Shown one piece after another: positions 1 to 10,229 of a stretch of DNA of 64,000 nucleotides. The stretch lies in assembly GCF_920984735.1 (NCBI RefSeq), contig NZ_CAKLBU010000007.1, forward strand, positions 179,193 through 243,192, read 5' to 3'. Numbering within the stretch: position 1 is the stretch's first letter; every line of letters begins with the position of its first letter. Source of the DNA: Pedobacter sp. Leaf250. GTDB taxonomy: Bacteria > Bacteroidota > Bacteroidia > Sphingobacteriales > Sphingobacteriaceae. Position numbers and translations under genes: made by a program. Below the pieces are notes generated by a model. The model searched no databases. It saw only the letters and a program-made list of their open reading frames with translations, and was not told where the DNA came from.

Positions 1-3000
1 GTTCCTCCTGCGGAAGTACATCCGTATCAAGCGCTGGAACCATTTTTAATGCATTTGATGTTACAATAAAAGTTTCCAATGTATTCTGCGGCGATCTTGG
101 AACACCTGTTTCCTCATCGGCAAAAGTTGTAGCAAACCCTGTAAATAACTTCACTTTTACCAATCCGGGCTGTACCAATACAGACATTACGTTTATCAAT
201 ACGTCTACTGCGGGAGAAAATCCAAATACAACTTCATCTGGTTGTACTGAAAATGTTGTTACTTACAATTGGTACGTTGATGGTATTCCTGTTGAAGCCA
301 ATAAGCCACGGTCGTATAATTTTATATATAAATTTTTAACCCATGGAGAACATATTGTTCGTTTAGAATCTAATAGTTCCGGGGCTTGTCAGGCAGAAAT
401 TGTAGAGAAAACAATTTGTATTCAAGATCCTGCAAAACCTGATTTTACTTTGTCGAGTACGACTTTATGTACTGGAGGCTCGGTAAAGGTAACCGATAAA
501 TCAATTATAGATAAGATTTGTAATGCAGCCAATACCTATTCATGGGTGGTTTCGCCAGCTGCAAGTTTTATAAACGGAACGAATGCCCAGAGTAAAGAAC
601 CAGAATTTTTGTTTAATACAGAAGGAGTATACACCATAACGCTCAACATTACAACTCCATCTTGTGGGTTAGTTTCATCAAAACCGCAAACTGTTATTGT
701 AAACAAGGCGCCAATTATAACTTTATCGCCAAATATTACGCTATGTAACTTGGCTACTTACGATTTTAATAGCACTACAGTAGGCCCAACTAAAACGGTA
801 ATTGATGGAACATTATTGGATGCCGCAGATACTTATACTTGGACTGTTACTGCAGCCGGGGCCGGAACTTACAGTTTTGCCAATGGAACAACGGCCAATA
901 CGAAATATCCATCAATTAAATTTGATAACTACGATGAGTATACCATTACCATTACGCAGAAAAATAATTGCGGTACGATCACAAAAACACAAAAACTCAC
1001 CTTTTCAACTGCTCCAGTTATCAGTGCTGGTGCCGACCAAAGTATTTGTTATAATGACCCAAGTTTCTCTTTGGCAGGAACCATTACCGGAACTACAACG
1101 TCACAAACATGGGTTGGTGGCAATGGCACATTTGCACCAAACAGAAATACTTTAAATGCAGTATATACACCAACGCTTGCCGAAAAAAATAGTGGTAGCG
1201 TAACTTTACGACTAAGAGCAACAACCGCTTTGGCTGCTCCATGTAATCAAATTGATGATGATGTTATACTTACGATAAAACCCAATATCAACATCACCAG
1301 TTTAGCATCCAAAGTAATTTGCACTGGAAAAAATGTCGCTTATACCCCAAAATCGGCTGCTGCCGGAACAATTTTTACCTGGACAGCTAGTGGATCTTCA
1401 AATGCAAGTGGATTTGCCACAAACGGAAATGGCATTATTGATGATGTTTTAATCAACACTGATTTAACAACCGATGCAGTGGTGACCTATGTGATTACAC
1501 CAACGTTAGATGGTTGTACTGGTACACCTTTTACATTAAAGGTAACGGTAAATCCAAATCCCCTGGTTACTGCAACTGCCCCAAATCTTACTATTTGTAA
1601 TAAAACCAGTGTGGCCATCAACTTAGCATCGGTAATGAGCAATGTAAAATACACTTACAGCAGTGTTATCAGTGGAGAAATTACTGGTAATACCAGTCAA
1701 ACGGTTGCAACATCGGGCACAGCAATAAACGATATTTTAACCAATTCGGGCACAACACCTGCCACCGTAACATATAATATAACTCCGGTTTCAGCTGGGA
1801 GTTGTTCGGGTGTACCAACTACAATAACCATTACCGTTAACCCCAGCGCAACATTGGCAAATGCCGGAGCCGACGAAGCAATTTGTAATTTAACCACTTA
1901 CACTTTAAAAGCAAATGAAGCTATAGTAGGCACTGGAAAATGGACAGTCGTAACTGCGCCCACAACAATTTCCTTTGCTGATAATACTAAACATAACACT
2001 ATAATTTCTGGCTTACAGGCTGGAAATAGCTATTTATTAAAATGGACAATTAGTGATGGTGGATGTTCGACAACGAGTGATGAAGTGCAAATTACAGTTA
2101 ATCCAGAGAGTGTTGGCGGAACAACATCTGGCAGCAATACTTTGTGTGGAGGTACAAATGGGGGTAGCATCACTTTATCTGGCCAGGTTGGCAGCCTTAT
2201 CAGATGGGAGCAATCAATAGATAATGGGCAAAACTGGTCGGCTGTAACATCAACTGCTAATCCATTGGTATATTCGAATTTGAGCGTAACTACACAATAC
2301 CGGGCAATTCTTAAAAGCGGAAGTTGTGCAGAAGCCATTTCATCAGTGTCCATAATTACCGTTAATACACCAACAGTTACAGCTAATGCAGGTATTGATC
2401 AAAATTTATGTAGCGGAAATGGGGTAACTTTAAATGGAAATAACCCTGCTCCGAATGCTGGTTTATGGACGCTAATTTCTGGACAAACCGGAATAACGAT
2501 AACTGACCCTACACTTTTCAATACAAATGTAATAGGCTTAATTCCTGGTGAGACTTACAAATTTAGATGGACCATTACTGGATTTGCAGGTTGTCCTCCT
2601 TCTTCATCAGAAGTTACAATAACCTACTTCTCCCCTATTTCGAATAGCATTAGCAGCACGGCAACATCAGTTTGTACAGGGCAGCGTGTTACATTAATCG
2701 GTAATGTTCCAACAGGTGGTTCAGGAAGCTTTAATTATCAATGGCAAAGCAGTTTAGATGGAAGCACTTGGGTTAACATTCCATCATCCATTGATAAAGA
2801 CCTAACTATTAGTCCCGCGGCTTCCATAACTTACAGAAGGTTAGTAAACAGTACGATTTGTACTTCGGTAAGCAATACGGTTCAGATAATTGTACTTCCA
2901 GATCTGGCAAATAATACCATCTCGGCAGATCAGCAGCTGTGTATTGGTTCGGCAGCTGCAACAATAACAGGATCTACCCCAACTGGTGGTGATGGTAATT

Positions 3001-5036
3001 TCAATTATCAATGGCAGTCTAGTTTAAACGGAACAACATGGAGTGATGTAATCGGTGCAAATGCTATAAATTTTACACCACCTTCGCCCACTGCCACTAT
3101 TTATTACCGCCGGTCGGTTAATAGCGGCGCATGCTCAATCAATATTAGTAATTCGATTAAACTTACTGTAAATCTTCCTGCGAAAGCAGAAATAACATAT
3201 AATCAAGATAAAGGCTGTGCACCATTTAAACTTCTGAACACAAATGTGGCGGCTGTTTTATATCCAGATCGAAATGCTACATATACCTGGTTTGCCAATG
3301 GATCAGAAATTGGTACAGGAGCAACTTTTCCTGGTTATACTATTGCAAATCAGAATGAGAGTGTAATTATTAAACTTTCAGTTACCAGCAATAATGGATG
3401 TAACAGTGATGAGATTACGCACACGTTTACAACCCAGCAAGATGTTGCCGCAGCTTTTACTCAAAATGTAACCAACGGCTGTGGCCCGTTGAATGTTACA
3501 TTTACCAACACCTCGAATTCATTAACAGCAGCAACTTTTAAATGGGATTTTGGGAATGGAAGTACTTCAGATTTGGCGCAACCCGCTACGATAACCTATT
3601 TGGCCGATCCGACTGGAAAAGACCTCACTTATATCATTACCCTTACAGCAACTACGCCTTGCGGAACGACTACTAAAACTTCAGAGGTTTTGGTTAAGGC
3701 CAAGCCAGTTTCCATATTTTCGCCTGATAAAACCGCTGGATGTTCACCATTTAAAGTAACGTTTAGCAACACTTCGCCAGGCAATTCTACCAGCTACACC
3801 TATGATTTTGGCGATGGGGAAACGTTAACTACTACCGATAAAAACAGTGTTTCACATACTTATACTACACTTGTAGTGAAAGATTATGTGGTTAAAATGC
3901 TGGCTACAAACGAGTGCGGGTCAACAGAATCGCAATATACCATCAGGGTTTCGCCAAATTCTATTGTTCCCGAGTTGGTGGTAAATAGTAATCAACTTAG
4001 GGGTTGCGCACCATTAAAAGTAGATTTCTACAATAATACCAAAGGTGCCAATACATTTGTTTACGATTTTGGTGATGGAAGCACATCGGTTACAAATGCT
4101 GCTCCAGAGGTGGTATCGCATACTTTTACTAAAGCAGGGAAATACACCATCACCCTTCATGCCTCAAATGGCTGCTCAAATGCATCGACAACAGAAGAAA
4201 TTGAAGTTCTGGAGCAACCATCCGTAAGTTTTACAGCAGATAAAACAAGTGGTTGTGATGGTGTGGTTGTGAAGTTTAAAAATACAAGTCAGAATGCCAT
4301 TGGTTATGTTTGGGATTTTGGCGATGGCACCACTTCGACCAATGTAGAGCCTACACATACTTTTACAGGTTCAGGTAAAAGCTTCACGGTAACCCTAAGA
4401 GCCACAAACATTTTAGGTTGCACCAGCTCAGTTAGCATTCCAGGATATATTAAAACGGCAAATCCTCCGGTGGCCACATTTACGGTTAGTCCAGGTAATG
4501 AGTTATCCATTCCAAATTATACTTTCGGCTTTAAAGATACCAGTGTTGATGCCGTTAGTTGGGAGTGGCTTTTTGGCGATGGATCGAGATCGACACAACA
4601 AAATCCAAATCATACTTATGCAAATGATGGCATTTATTTAGTTACGCTAAAAGTTTTGAATAAGGAAGGTTGTTCATCCACAGTAACGCAATCAGTTAGA
4701 ATAATAGGCATACCTGGAAACTTAAATCTACCAAACTCATTTATGCCTGCAAGTGCCAAAAATGAGATTAAGACTTTTAAAGCCAAGGGAGAAGGTATTA
4801 AAAACTGGAAAATGAGTGTGTTTAACAAATGGGGGCAGTTAATCTGGGAAACCACACAATTGGATAATGGAGCACCAATGGAAGGATGGGACGGTACATT
4901 TAAAGGGCAGGACCAACCCCAGGGCGTGTATTACTGGAAGATAGAGGTAACTTTTATAAATGGGGGTGACTGGAAAGGAATGACATACGATTCAGCTCCG
5001 CCACGAAAAACAGGCGTAATATATTTAATAAGATGA
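1..5036 (+). CDS. Giant PKD-repeat adhesin with T9SS type B sorting domain (5' end outside window)
   Basis: A single frame is open from the left edge (first whole codon at base 3) to the stop at 5034-5036, about 1,677 visible residues, so the true start lies outside. A TTG near 450 is only an internal codon. The protein is a chain of Cys-containing Ig/PKD-like repeats. Canonical PKD cores of the DFGDG type recur in the C-terminal third (FKWDFGNGSTS, YTYDFGDGETL, FVYDFGDGSTS, YVWDFGDGTTS, WEWLFGDGSRS). The last ~90 residues carry a type B T9SS C-terminal domain (FNKWGQLIW, then GWDGTFKG and GVYYWKI). By family knowledge such proteins are exported by T9SS to the cell surface and act as adhesins or gliding filaments (SprB-like). 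Its stop overlaps the start of a PorP/SprF gene, the usual partner. Substrate is unknown. Confidence 0.9.
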   Translation, partial: SSCGSTSVSSAGTIFNAFDVTIKVSNVFCGDLGTPVSSSAKVVANPVNNFTFTNPGCTNTDITFINTSTAGENPNTTSSGCTENVVTYNWYVDGIPVEANKPRSYNFIYKFLTHGEHIVRLESNSSGACQAEIVEKTICIQDPAKPDFTLSSTTLCTGGSVKVTDKSIIDKICNAANTYSWVVSPAASFINGTNAQSKEPEFLFNTEGVYTITLNITTPSCGLVSSKPQTVIVNKAPIITLSPNITLCNLATYDFNSTTVGPTKTVIDGTLLDAADTYTWTVTAAGAGTYSFANGTTANTKYPSIKFDNYDEYTITITQKNNCGTITKTQKLTFSTAPVISAGADQSICYNDPSFSLAGTITGTTTSQTWVGGNGTFAPNRNTLNAVYTPTLAEKNSGSVTLRLRATTALAAPCNQIDDDVILTIKPNINITSLASKVICTGKNVAYTPKSAAAGTIFTWTASGSSNASGFATNGNGIIDDVLINTDLTTDAVVTYVITPTLDGCTGTPFTLKVTVNPNPLVTATAPNLTICNKTSVAINLASVMSNVKYTYSSVISGEITGNTSQTVATSGTAINDILTNSGTTPATVTYNITPVSAGSCSGVPTTITITVNPSATLANAGADEAICNLTTYTLKANEAIVGTGKWTVVTAPTTISFADNTKHNTIISGLQAGNSYLLKWTISDGGCSTTSDEVQITVNPESVGGTTSGSNTLCGGTNGGSITLSGQVGSLIRWEQSIDNGQNWSAVTSTANPLVYSNLSVTTQYRAILKSGSCAEAISSVSIITVNTPTVTANAGIDQNLCSGNGVTLNGNNPAPNAGLWTLISGQTGITITDPTLFNTNVIGLIPGETYKFRWTITGFAGCPPSSSEVTITYFSPISNSISSTATSVCTGQRVTLIGNVPTGGSGSFNYQWQSSLDGSTWVNIPSSIDKDLTISPAASITYRRLVNSTICTSVSNTVQIIVLPDLANNTISADQQLCIGSAAATITGSTPTGGDGNFNYQWQSSLNGTTWSDVIGANAINFTPPSPTATIYYRRSVNSGACSINISNSIKLTVNLPAKAEITYNQDKGCAPFKLLNTNVAAVLYPDRNATYTWFANGSEIGTGATFPGYTIANQNESVIIKLSVTSNNGCNSDEITHTFTTQQDVAAAFTQNVTNGCGPLNVTFTNTSNSLTAATFKWDFGNGSTSDLAQPATITYLADPTGKDLTYIITLTATTPCGTTTKTSEVLVKAKPVSIFSPDKTAGCSPFKVTFSNTSPGNSTSYTYDFGDGETLTTTDKNSVSHTYTTLVVKDYVVKMLATNECGSTESQYTIRVSPNSIVPELVVNSNQLRGCAPLKVDFYNNTKGANTFVYDFGDGSTSVTNAAPEVVSHTFTKAGKYTITLHASNGCSNASTTEEIEVLEQPSVSFTADKTSGCDGVVVKFKNTSQNAIGYVWDFGDGTTSTNVEPTHTFTGSGKSFTVTLRATNILGCTSSVSIPGYIKTANPPVATFTVSPGNELSIPNYTFGFKDTSVDAVSWEWLFGDGSRSTQQNPNHTYANDGIYLVTLKVLNKEGCSSTVTQSVRIIGIPGNLNLPNSFMPASAKNEIKTFKAKGEGIKNWKMSVFNKWGQLIWETTQLDNGAPMEGWDGTFKGQDQPQGVYYWKIEVTFINGGDWKGMTYDSAPPRKTGVIYLIR

Positions 5037-6055
5037 TGGGCAGAAAGATAATATTATTGATGTTTTTATTGGTATCGCCGCTTTTTTTATTGGCGCAAGA
5101 TCATATTTACTCGCAGTTTTACAACTCGCCAATTTACCTTAACCCAGCTCTAACCGGACAATTTGAGGGCGATATCCGTTTTAATGCACTGTATAGAAAT
5201 CAATGGTCGGGTTTGGCCAGCGATTATTCTTATATGAGCGCCTCCGGCGATTTAAACCTCGACAGAATAAATAGTGGCGTAGGAATTATCTTTAATAGAA
5301 GCACAGAAGGGACGGCTTATTTAGTGAAGAATAATGTCGCTGCAAGCTATTCATACATTATAAACGGCGATGACTTTGCACTTTCTTTTGGATTGCAAGC
5401 CGGCGTTACCAATCAAAAATTAAATTGGGACAAGCTTGTTTTTGGAGATCAAATTGGTATTGGCACTGGTTACATGCCAGGCAGTATTTCTGGGGCTGAA
5501 AGACCGAGTATTGATAGCAGATTTTATCTGGATGCCAATGCCGGAACCAATCTGGTTTATGGCAAATTCATGCTGGGTGTAGCAGCACATCACATTAATC
5601 GCCCTGACGAATCCTTATCTGGTTTTCAAACTAAATTACCGATGCGGATTTCAGCAAATATGAGTTATAAACTTACTCTGATTCCCGATCAATACGATAG
5701 AGATGGTAGCTACCTTATTCCTTCTGTGGTGGTTTACAAACAACAAAATATCACATCTTATAGCTTGGGCATGCAATACAAATATGCCGGTATAAATGCT
5801 GGAATTTGGTACCGCGGAGGCAGCAATGCTGGAGGAAATGACGCGATTGTATTGTCTGTAATCTTCGATATTTTTAATCGAAAAACCAATGGCGAAAAAT
5901 TCAGGGTTGGGATTAGCCATGACGCTACCTCATCAAAAATTAACTATTCCAATACGGGAGGAACTTCAGAAATTGGCTTAGGCTACGAAAAATATTTCCA
6001 AAATAGTTCTAATGCGGGGCGGGCAAATGGCTTAAGATGCTACGATTTTTATTAA
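5033..6055 (+). CDS. PorP/SprF family T9SS outer-membrane protein
   Basis: 340 residues with a signal peptide of about 22 residues ending LLAQ. The mature part starts DHIYSQFYNSPIYLNPALTG, the hallmark N-terminus of PorP/SprF proteins, and continues as an outer-membrane beta-barrel. The start ATG overlaps the stop of the giant adhesin gene by four bases (ATGA), so the two are almost certainly cotranscribed and translationally coupled. By family knowledge SprF-type proteins are needed for export or surface attachment of the type B-CTD protein encoded next to them. I infer that it serves the upstream adhesin specifically. Confidence 0.93.
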   Translation: MMGRKIILLMFLLVSPLFLLAQDHIYSQFYNSPIYLNPALTGQFEGDIRFNALYRNQWSGLASDYSYMSASGDLNLDRINSGVGIIFNRSTEGTAYLVKNNVAASYSYIINGDDFALSFGLQAGVTNQKLNWDKLVFGDQIGIGTGYMPGSISGAERPSIDSRFYLDANAGTNLVYGKFMLGVAAHHINRPDESLSGFQTKLPMRISANMSYKLTLIPDQYDRDGSYLIPSVVVYKQQNITSYSLGMQYKYAGINAGIWYRGGSNAGGNDAIVLSVIFDIFNRKTNGEKFRVGISHDATSSKINYSNTGGTSEIGLGYEKYFQNSSNAGRANGLRCYDFY

Positions 6056-6078
6056 TTTGGCTTTGTTAATTCAAAGTA

Positions 6079-6738
6079 ATGAACGATATTTTAGATAACA
6101 ACCATTTCATTACCCAAAGTGAGGTTAATAAATTTTTATTGGCTACACTATTATGTGGTTTAATTGGTGCAGAACGCGAATACAGAAGTAAATCTGCTGG
6201 TTTAAAAACCATGATGATGATCGGTTTGGGTTCAACATTGTTTACCATTCTATCTATTAAGATCGGGTTAAGCAGTCAAGATCGTATTGCATCCAATATT
6301 GTAACAGGCATTGGTTTTTTAGGCGCTGGTGTTATCTTTAAAGAAGAAAACCGGGTTAAAGGCCTAACTACAGCTTGTATCATTTGGATTGTTGCGGCCA
6401 TCGGAATGGCCATTGGAAGTGGTTATTATGAACAAGCCATTGGCGTTACCGGAGTGGTTTTACTTGCCTTAATTATCTTTCCATTTTTAGAAGAAGTTGG
6501 CGATCGCCGGTTTACCAAGAGGGTTTATCGGATTGTTAAAAGACAACATACGCATGGCGATTTAGAAAGTTATGAGGAAGTTTTTAGAGAAAATAAATTA
6601 AAGCCACAACGCGGAAAACACCAATTGGTAAATAATATTATCACCGGCAACTGGACTGCAACAGGAACACCCAATAATCATCAGAAGTTTGTAGAACAGA
6701 TGTTGAAAGATAAGGATATTATTGAGTTTGATTTTTAG
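6079..6738 (+). CDS. MgtC/SapB family membrane protein
   Basis: 219 residues. The N-terminal ~145 residues hold several hydrophobic helices with the MgtC/SapB signature: GLIGAEREYRSKSAGLKT, then TGIGFLGAGVIFKE and VKGLTTACIIWIVAAIGMAIG. A polar cytoplasmic tail follows. MgtC proteins are inner-membrane proteins tied to magnesium limitation and ATP/phosphate homeostasis; the exact role here cannot be read. It lies 23 bases after the PorP/SprF gene on the same strand and its 3' end is only four bases from the convergent RDD gene, leaving no room for a separate terminator. Confidence 0.85.
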   Translation: MNDILDNNHFITQSEVNKFLLATLLCGLIGAEREYRSKSAGLKTMMMIGLGSTLFTILSIKIGLSSQDRIASNIVTGIGFLGAGVIFKEENRVKGLTTACIIWIVAAIGMAIGSGYYEQAIGVTGVVLLALIIFPFLEEVGDRRFTKRVYRIVKRQHTHGDLESYEEVFRENKLKPQRGKHQLVNNIITGNWTATGTPNNHQKFVEQMLKDKDIIEFDF

Positions 6739-6742
6739 GATT

Positions 6743-7240
6743 TTATTCGAACTTTTTAACAACGGTAAATAAGTTTGCACTTTCTTGTTGTAGCGCAACC
6801 TTTTTTTCTTCCACAACCATTGTGTCAGACCACACATCATGCCAAGGAGTAGATGGTGTTCCCAACGCACTAAAGGCATTAAATGGAATTACTCTAATGA
6901 GGTTTCTAGTGAATGATTTTTCGAAACTAATATCAGTTCCATCAATATTTACTGCTTTTGTTTTAGTGATGAACTTGCCTATTGATTTACCATTTAACAT
7001 GGCTTCTGTAAATGCCATCATTATACCGTAAAAAACCATAGCAACAATACGGCTAATGATTCCATTATCTAAATAGTCGACGATTTCTGGATCAATTAAT
7101 GCTACTATTATAGCAAGAATAACCAATAGTAAATAAGTTACAACGGAATCTATAATATAATTGGCCAATCTTAATCCAGAGGATGCACGACAATAACGGT
7201 AATCAACCTTATCATACGGATTTTGAGTATCGAAGTTCAT
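6743..7240 (-). CDS. RDD family membrane protein
   Basis: 165 residues. The N-terminal part has the RDD pattern (RASSGLRLANYIIDSVVTYL, with conserved Arg and Asp in the first helix), followed by a second and third hydrophobic segment and the loop GKSIGKFITKTKAVNIDG typical of the family. The tail after about residue 115 is polar. The function of RDD proteins is mostly unknown; some are proposed to be small ion transporters. It is transcribed alone, converging on the MgtC-like gene and divergent from sdaA. Confidence 0.83.
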   Translation of the reverse strand: MNFDTQNPYDKVDYRYCRASSGLRLANYIIDSVVTYLLLVILAIIVALIDPEIVDYLDNGIISRIVAMVFYGIMMAFTEAMLNGKSIGKFITKTKAVNIDGTDISFEKSFTRNLIRVIPFNAFSALGTPSTPWHDVWSDTMVVEEKKVALQQESANLFTVVKKFE

Positions 7241-7325
7241 TAGAGTACATTAAATTTATAAACCAAGATAGCTAATTTTGATTCCGCACTAAAAAATTAG
7301 CGTAAAAAGTTCAAAAAACAAATCA

Positions 7326-7333
7326 TAGCTTTG
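7326..7333 (+). promoter_or_regulatory. Bacteroidota -7 element of the serine dehydratase gene
   Basis: TAGCTTTG matches the TAnnTTTG -7 consensus of the Bacteroidota primary sigma factor, 17 bases before the ATG. No good TTTG is seen at the expected -33 distance, so this is a weaker or activator-dependent assignment. Confidence 0.45.
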
Positions 7334-7350
7334 TGTAACTAACTATCTTC

Positions 7351-8778
7351 ATGATTAAGGAACAGATTTCAGTTTTCGATATTTTTAAAATAGGCATCGG
7401 CCCATCAAGTTCGCATACACTTGGTCCGTGGAGGGCTGCACAACAGTTTACCGCATCGCTTACACAACAAGGATTTCTTGCCGATGTAGAAATGGTAAAA
7501 ATATTGCTTTACGGATCACTTGCCAAAACAGGCAAAGGCCACGGAACTGATGTTGCTATATTGTTGGGCTTAACTGGAGCAGATCCGGTAACGTTTGATG
7601 TTGATGCCGTTACGCCGACTTTTGAAAGCATTCAAAAAGATAAAAAACTAAATCTTGCAGGTAACCTGACTATCGATTTTGATTACGATAATGATCTGTT
7701 ATTCCTTTTTGCCGAAAGCCTGCCGTTTCATCCAAATGCCGTTACTTTTCAGGCGTTTTTAAAAAATGGCAAAGCTTTTTCCGAAACTTATTATTCTATT
7801 GGCGGAGGTTTCGTTGTTAAAGATGGCGAAGATAATAGTTTAAAACCCCAGGTAGATTTACCTTTTCCGGTAGAAAAAGCAAAAGAGTTGTTGCATTGGT
7901 GTTTATCAACCGGATTAAAAGTGAGCGAAATTGTATTGGAAAATGAAACGGCTTGGCGACCAGAATCTGTTACCAAAGCAGGCATTCTTCAGCATTTTGC
8001 GGTAATGAGAGATTGCATTTACCGTGGCTGCCATACCACAGGCTTTTTGCCAGGTGGATTGGATGTTGCCCGAAGAGCATTTCCATTAAACAAAAGGTTA
8101 ATAGGCAAATCTGAATATAGCGATTACACTTCATGGGTAGAGGCCATTAAAAAAGGCGGCAACGGATTCAATTATATTTTAGACTGGGTGAGTTGTTTCG
8201 CACTTGCAGTTAACGAAGAAAATGCTTCATTCGGAAGGGTGGTAACTGCACCAACAAATGGCGCTGCTGGTGTTATCCCAGCGGTTTTGCAATATTTTAT
8301 TACCTTTTGCGATGGTTATACTGATGAGAAAATCATTCAGTTTATCGCATGTGCATCAGAGGTTGGTAGCATTTTCAAAAAAGGTGCAACTATTTCTGCT
8401 GCGATGGGCGGCTGTCAGGCAGAAATTGGTGTTTCATCAGCAATGGCGGCCGCTGCACTAACAGAATGTTTGGGTGGTTCTCAACGGCAAGTTTTAATGG
8501 CTGCAGAAATTGCTATGGAACATCATTTAGGTTTAACCTGCGATCCGATTGGCGGACTGGTGCAAATCCCATGCATAGAGAGGAACACCATGGGAGCAAT
8601 TAAAGCCATTACCGCAAGTCAGTTGGCGCTGCAAAGTAATCCCGACAAAGCAAAAGTAAGTTTAGATGCCGTAGTAAATACGATGTGGGAAACAGCTTTG
8701 GATATGAATGCGAAATATAAAGAAACATCTGATGGTGGCCTGGCAACCAACATTCCGATTAGTTTACCAGAGTGTTAA
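7351..8778 (+). CDS. sdaA: L-serine ammonia-lyase (iron-sulfur, single chain)
   Basis: 475 residues, the usual size for single-chain bacterial L-serine dehydratase, which converts L-serine to pyruvate and ammonia. The N-terminal beta domain starts with the family motif [12 protein letters not shown] (Ser19-Thr23). The catalytic domain holds Cys355 (MGGCQAE), Cys397 (LTCDPIGG) and Cys408 (IPCIERN). Their 42- and 11-residue spacings equal those of the 4Fe-4S ligands known in this family, so the cluster site is intact. It is a monocistronic gene, divergent from the RDD gene, with a TAnnTTTG element just upstream. Confidence 0.95.
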   Translation: MIKEQISVFDIFKIGIGPSSSHTLGPWRAAQQFTASLTQQGFLADVEMVKILLYGSLAKTGKGHGTDVAILLGLTGADPVTFDVDAVTPTFESIQKDKKLNLAGNLTIDFDYDNDLLFLFAESLPFHPNAVTFQAFLKNGKAFSETYYSIGGGFVVKDGEDNSLKPQVDLPFPVEKAKELLHWCLSTGLKVSEIVLENETAWRPESVTKAGILQHFAVMRDCIYRGCHTTGFLPGGLDVARRAFPLNKRLIGKSEYSDYTSWVEAIKKGGNGFNYILDWVSCFALAVNEENASFGRVVTAPTNGAAGVIPAVLQYFITFCDGYTDEKIIQFIACASEVGSIFKKGATISAAMGGCQAEIGVSSAMAAAALTECLGGSQRQVLMAAEIAMEHHLGLTCDPIGGLVQIPCIERNTMGAIKAITASQLALQSNPDKAKVSLDAVVNTMWETALDMNAKYKETSDGGLATNIPISLPEC

Positions 8779-9258
8779 CTAACTAAATTTTCTTTATTGA
8801 AGCGCAGTTTTTGTGCTTATCGGAAACATTCATCCCGCCAATGCTACAATCTTTTGGTTATGGCATATGTGGTTTTTAAATGTAATGCTACCAAAAGTAT
8901 TTCCGCGTATGTCGGGGCTATGAAACACAGACAGTAGCACTTGGGCTGGTTTCCTTGCAAAATGCCTTCAGGTTTAGCCAATGCACACCATGCCCGTCAT
9001 TTCGACCGTAGTGGAGAAATCTTTTAAACAAGGTATAAGGATTTAGGTTCACTAAGCACTTCGTGGTGCCCGGCTTCCCTTGAAATGACGATTTTGGCAC
9101 AGGTTATTAATTCTTAAATCGTGTTACCTGCAAATGCCTTTGTTTATAAACCTGATATAAATGGAAAGCCCGCAAGCGAGGTACGAGTGCGGACTTGCAA
9201 TGTTAGCAGGACTACAAGCCGCCAAATGCACAGAAACGTTCGTTTTCAAAAAAAATAA
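8779..9258. other. Gene-free stretch of dispersed palindromic repeats
   Basis: 480 bases between convergent sdaA and the AEC transporter gene. No credible coding frame is seen. The middle holds a ~96-bp palindromic element (8995-9090, listed separately). Bases 9164-9235 hold another low-complexity palindromic sequence (CCCGCAAG followed by GCGGACTTGC) that looks repeat-like. Confidence 0.6.
8995..9090. repeat. Palindromic intergenic element with CGTCATTTC ends
   Basis: The element starts CGTCATTTC (8995-9003) and ends with its exact complement GAAATGACG (9082-9090). Inside it reads GACCGTAGTGGAGAAATC and a matching right half. This looks like a REP/MITE-like intergenic palindrome of the kind widespread in Bacteroidota genomes. 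Only one copy is in this window. Confidence 0.6.
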
Positions 9259-10170
9259 TTAAAACAGGTTTGTTTGCGTTAAAATCAACCACCAAACACC
9301 AGTGGTAATAAACGAAAGTAAAATTCCCATTCCAACTACCAAATTAGAAACTTTTGGGTTTAAATTATATTGATCAGCCACTAGTCCGGCGGTAAGCAAA
9401 GTTGGCATTGCCATTTCGAAGATGGTAATTCTGGCAATCATTCCGCTTATCCCTAAAATTAAAGCTATCATCAAGATGGAAAGCGGTGCTAAAATCAATT
9501 TGTATAATAAAGCAAAGCTGATGTGTTTGATTTCGCTAAACCAGCCACCAAATTTAAGCTGTAAGCCAATTGAAAATAAGGCCAATGGGCCAACAGTTCC
9601 AGATAATTTATCTAACAAAGCATCGAAAGATGAAAGGTTAAAGAATCGGGGTAAGGTTAATGCTAAAACACAGCCGAGTAACGGAGGAAATGATAGCACT
9701 TTTTTCAAAATCAGATTTACACTTAATTTTTGTTGTTGCGAAGAACGTATGGCAACGATAATCCCAATCGTTGATAACAATGCGAAAGTAATCTGATCGC
9801 AAATAATGGCGGTAGCAATTTCCTTCTCACTAAAATATGCGATAATTAACGGGAAGCCAATAAACGATGTATTACTTAACGAACTTACCAGCTTTAAACC
9901 ACCAGAAGTAGCACGACTTACTTTACTAAACTTTGCATAAATGGTAACGAAAAGCCATCCTAATAGCCATACGCAAATTGGCGCAAAAACTGGGAAAAAC
10001 AGATCTTTAGTCCAGGCAATGTGCGGCAAATATTTAAATGAAGTAGCTGGAAGTGCGATGTAAATAATCCAGGCATTAATGCCTTTATGGGCATCTTTAG
10101 GCAACGATTTACTTTTTCTAAAAAGAATACCAGCAATGATGCATAAACCAATAAGAATGAAATTTGCCAT
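9259..10170 (-). CDS. AEC family transporter (auxin efflux carrier type)
   Basis: 303 residues made almost entirely of hydrophobic helices in two five-helix halves, as expected of the AEC/BART superfamily. The first half starts MANFILIGLCIIAGILFRKS and contains SLSNTSFIGFPLIIAYF, the conserved family helix with a small-residue break. The second half contains PTLLTAGLVADQYNLNP. Family members export organic anions such as malate; the substrate here is unknown. It follows the helicase gene on the minus strand 59 bases downstream and may share its transcript. Confidence 0.88.
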   Translation of the reverse strand: MANFILIGLCIIAGILFRKSKSLPKDAHKGINAWIIYIALPATSFKYLPHIAWTKDLFFPVFAPICVWLLGWLFVTIYAKFSKVSRATSGGLKLVSSLSNTSFIGFPLIIAYFSEKEIATAIICDQITFALLSTIGIIVAIRSSQQQKLSVNLILKKVLSFPPLLGCVLALTLPRFFNLSSFDALLDKLSGTVGPLALFSIGLQLKFGGWFSEIKHISFALLYKLILAPLSILMIALILGISGMIARITIFEMAMPTLLTAGLVADQYNLNPKVSNLVVGMGILLSFITTGVWWLILTQTNLF

Positions 10171-10229
10171 GGTGAGCGCAAAAATATTGATAAAGAAAAC
10201 GCCAATTAATTAATCGGCGTTTTTATAAT

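Noticed and set aside
450..5036. TTG at 450 as the start of the giant adhesin gene
   Set aside because: The same frame is open without stop to the left window edge and keeps the same repeat character, so 450 is internal.
8918..9100. Minus-strand frame across the intergenic palindrome
   Set aside because: It is the translation of a palindromic repeat element.
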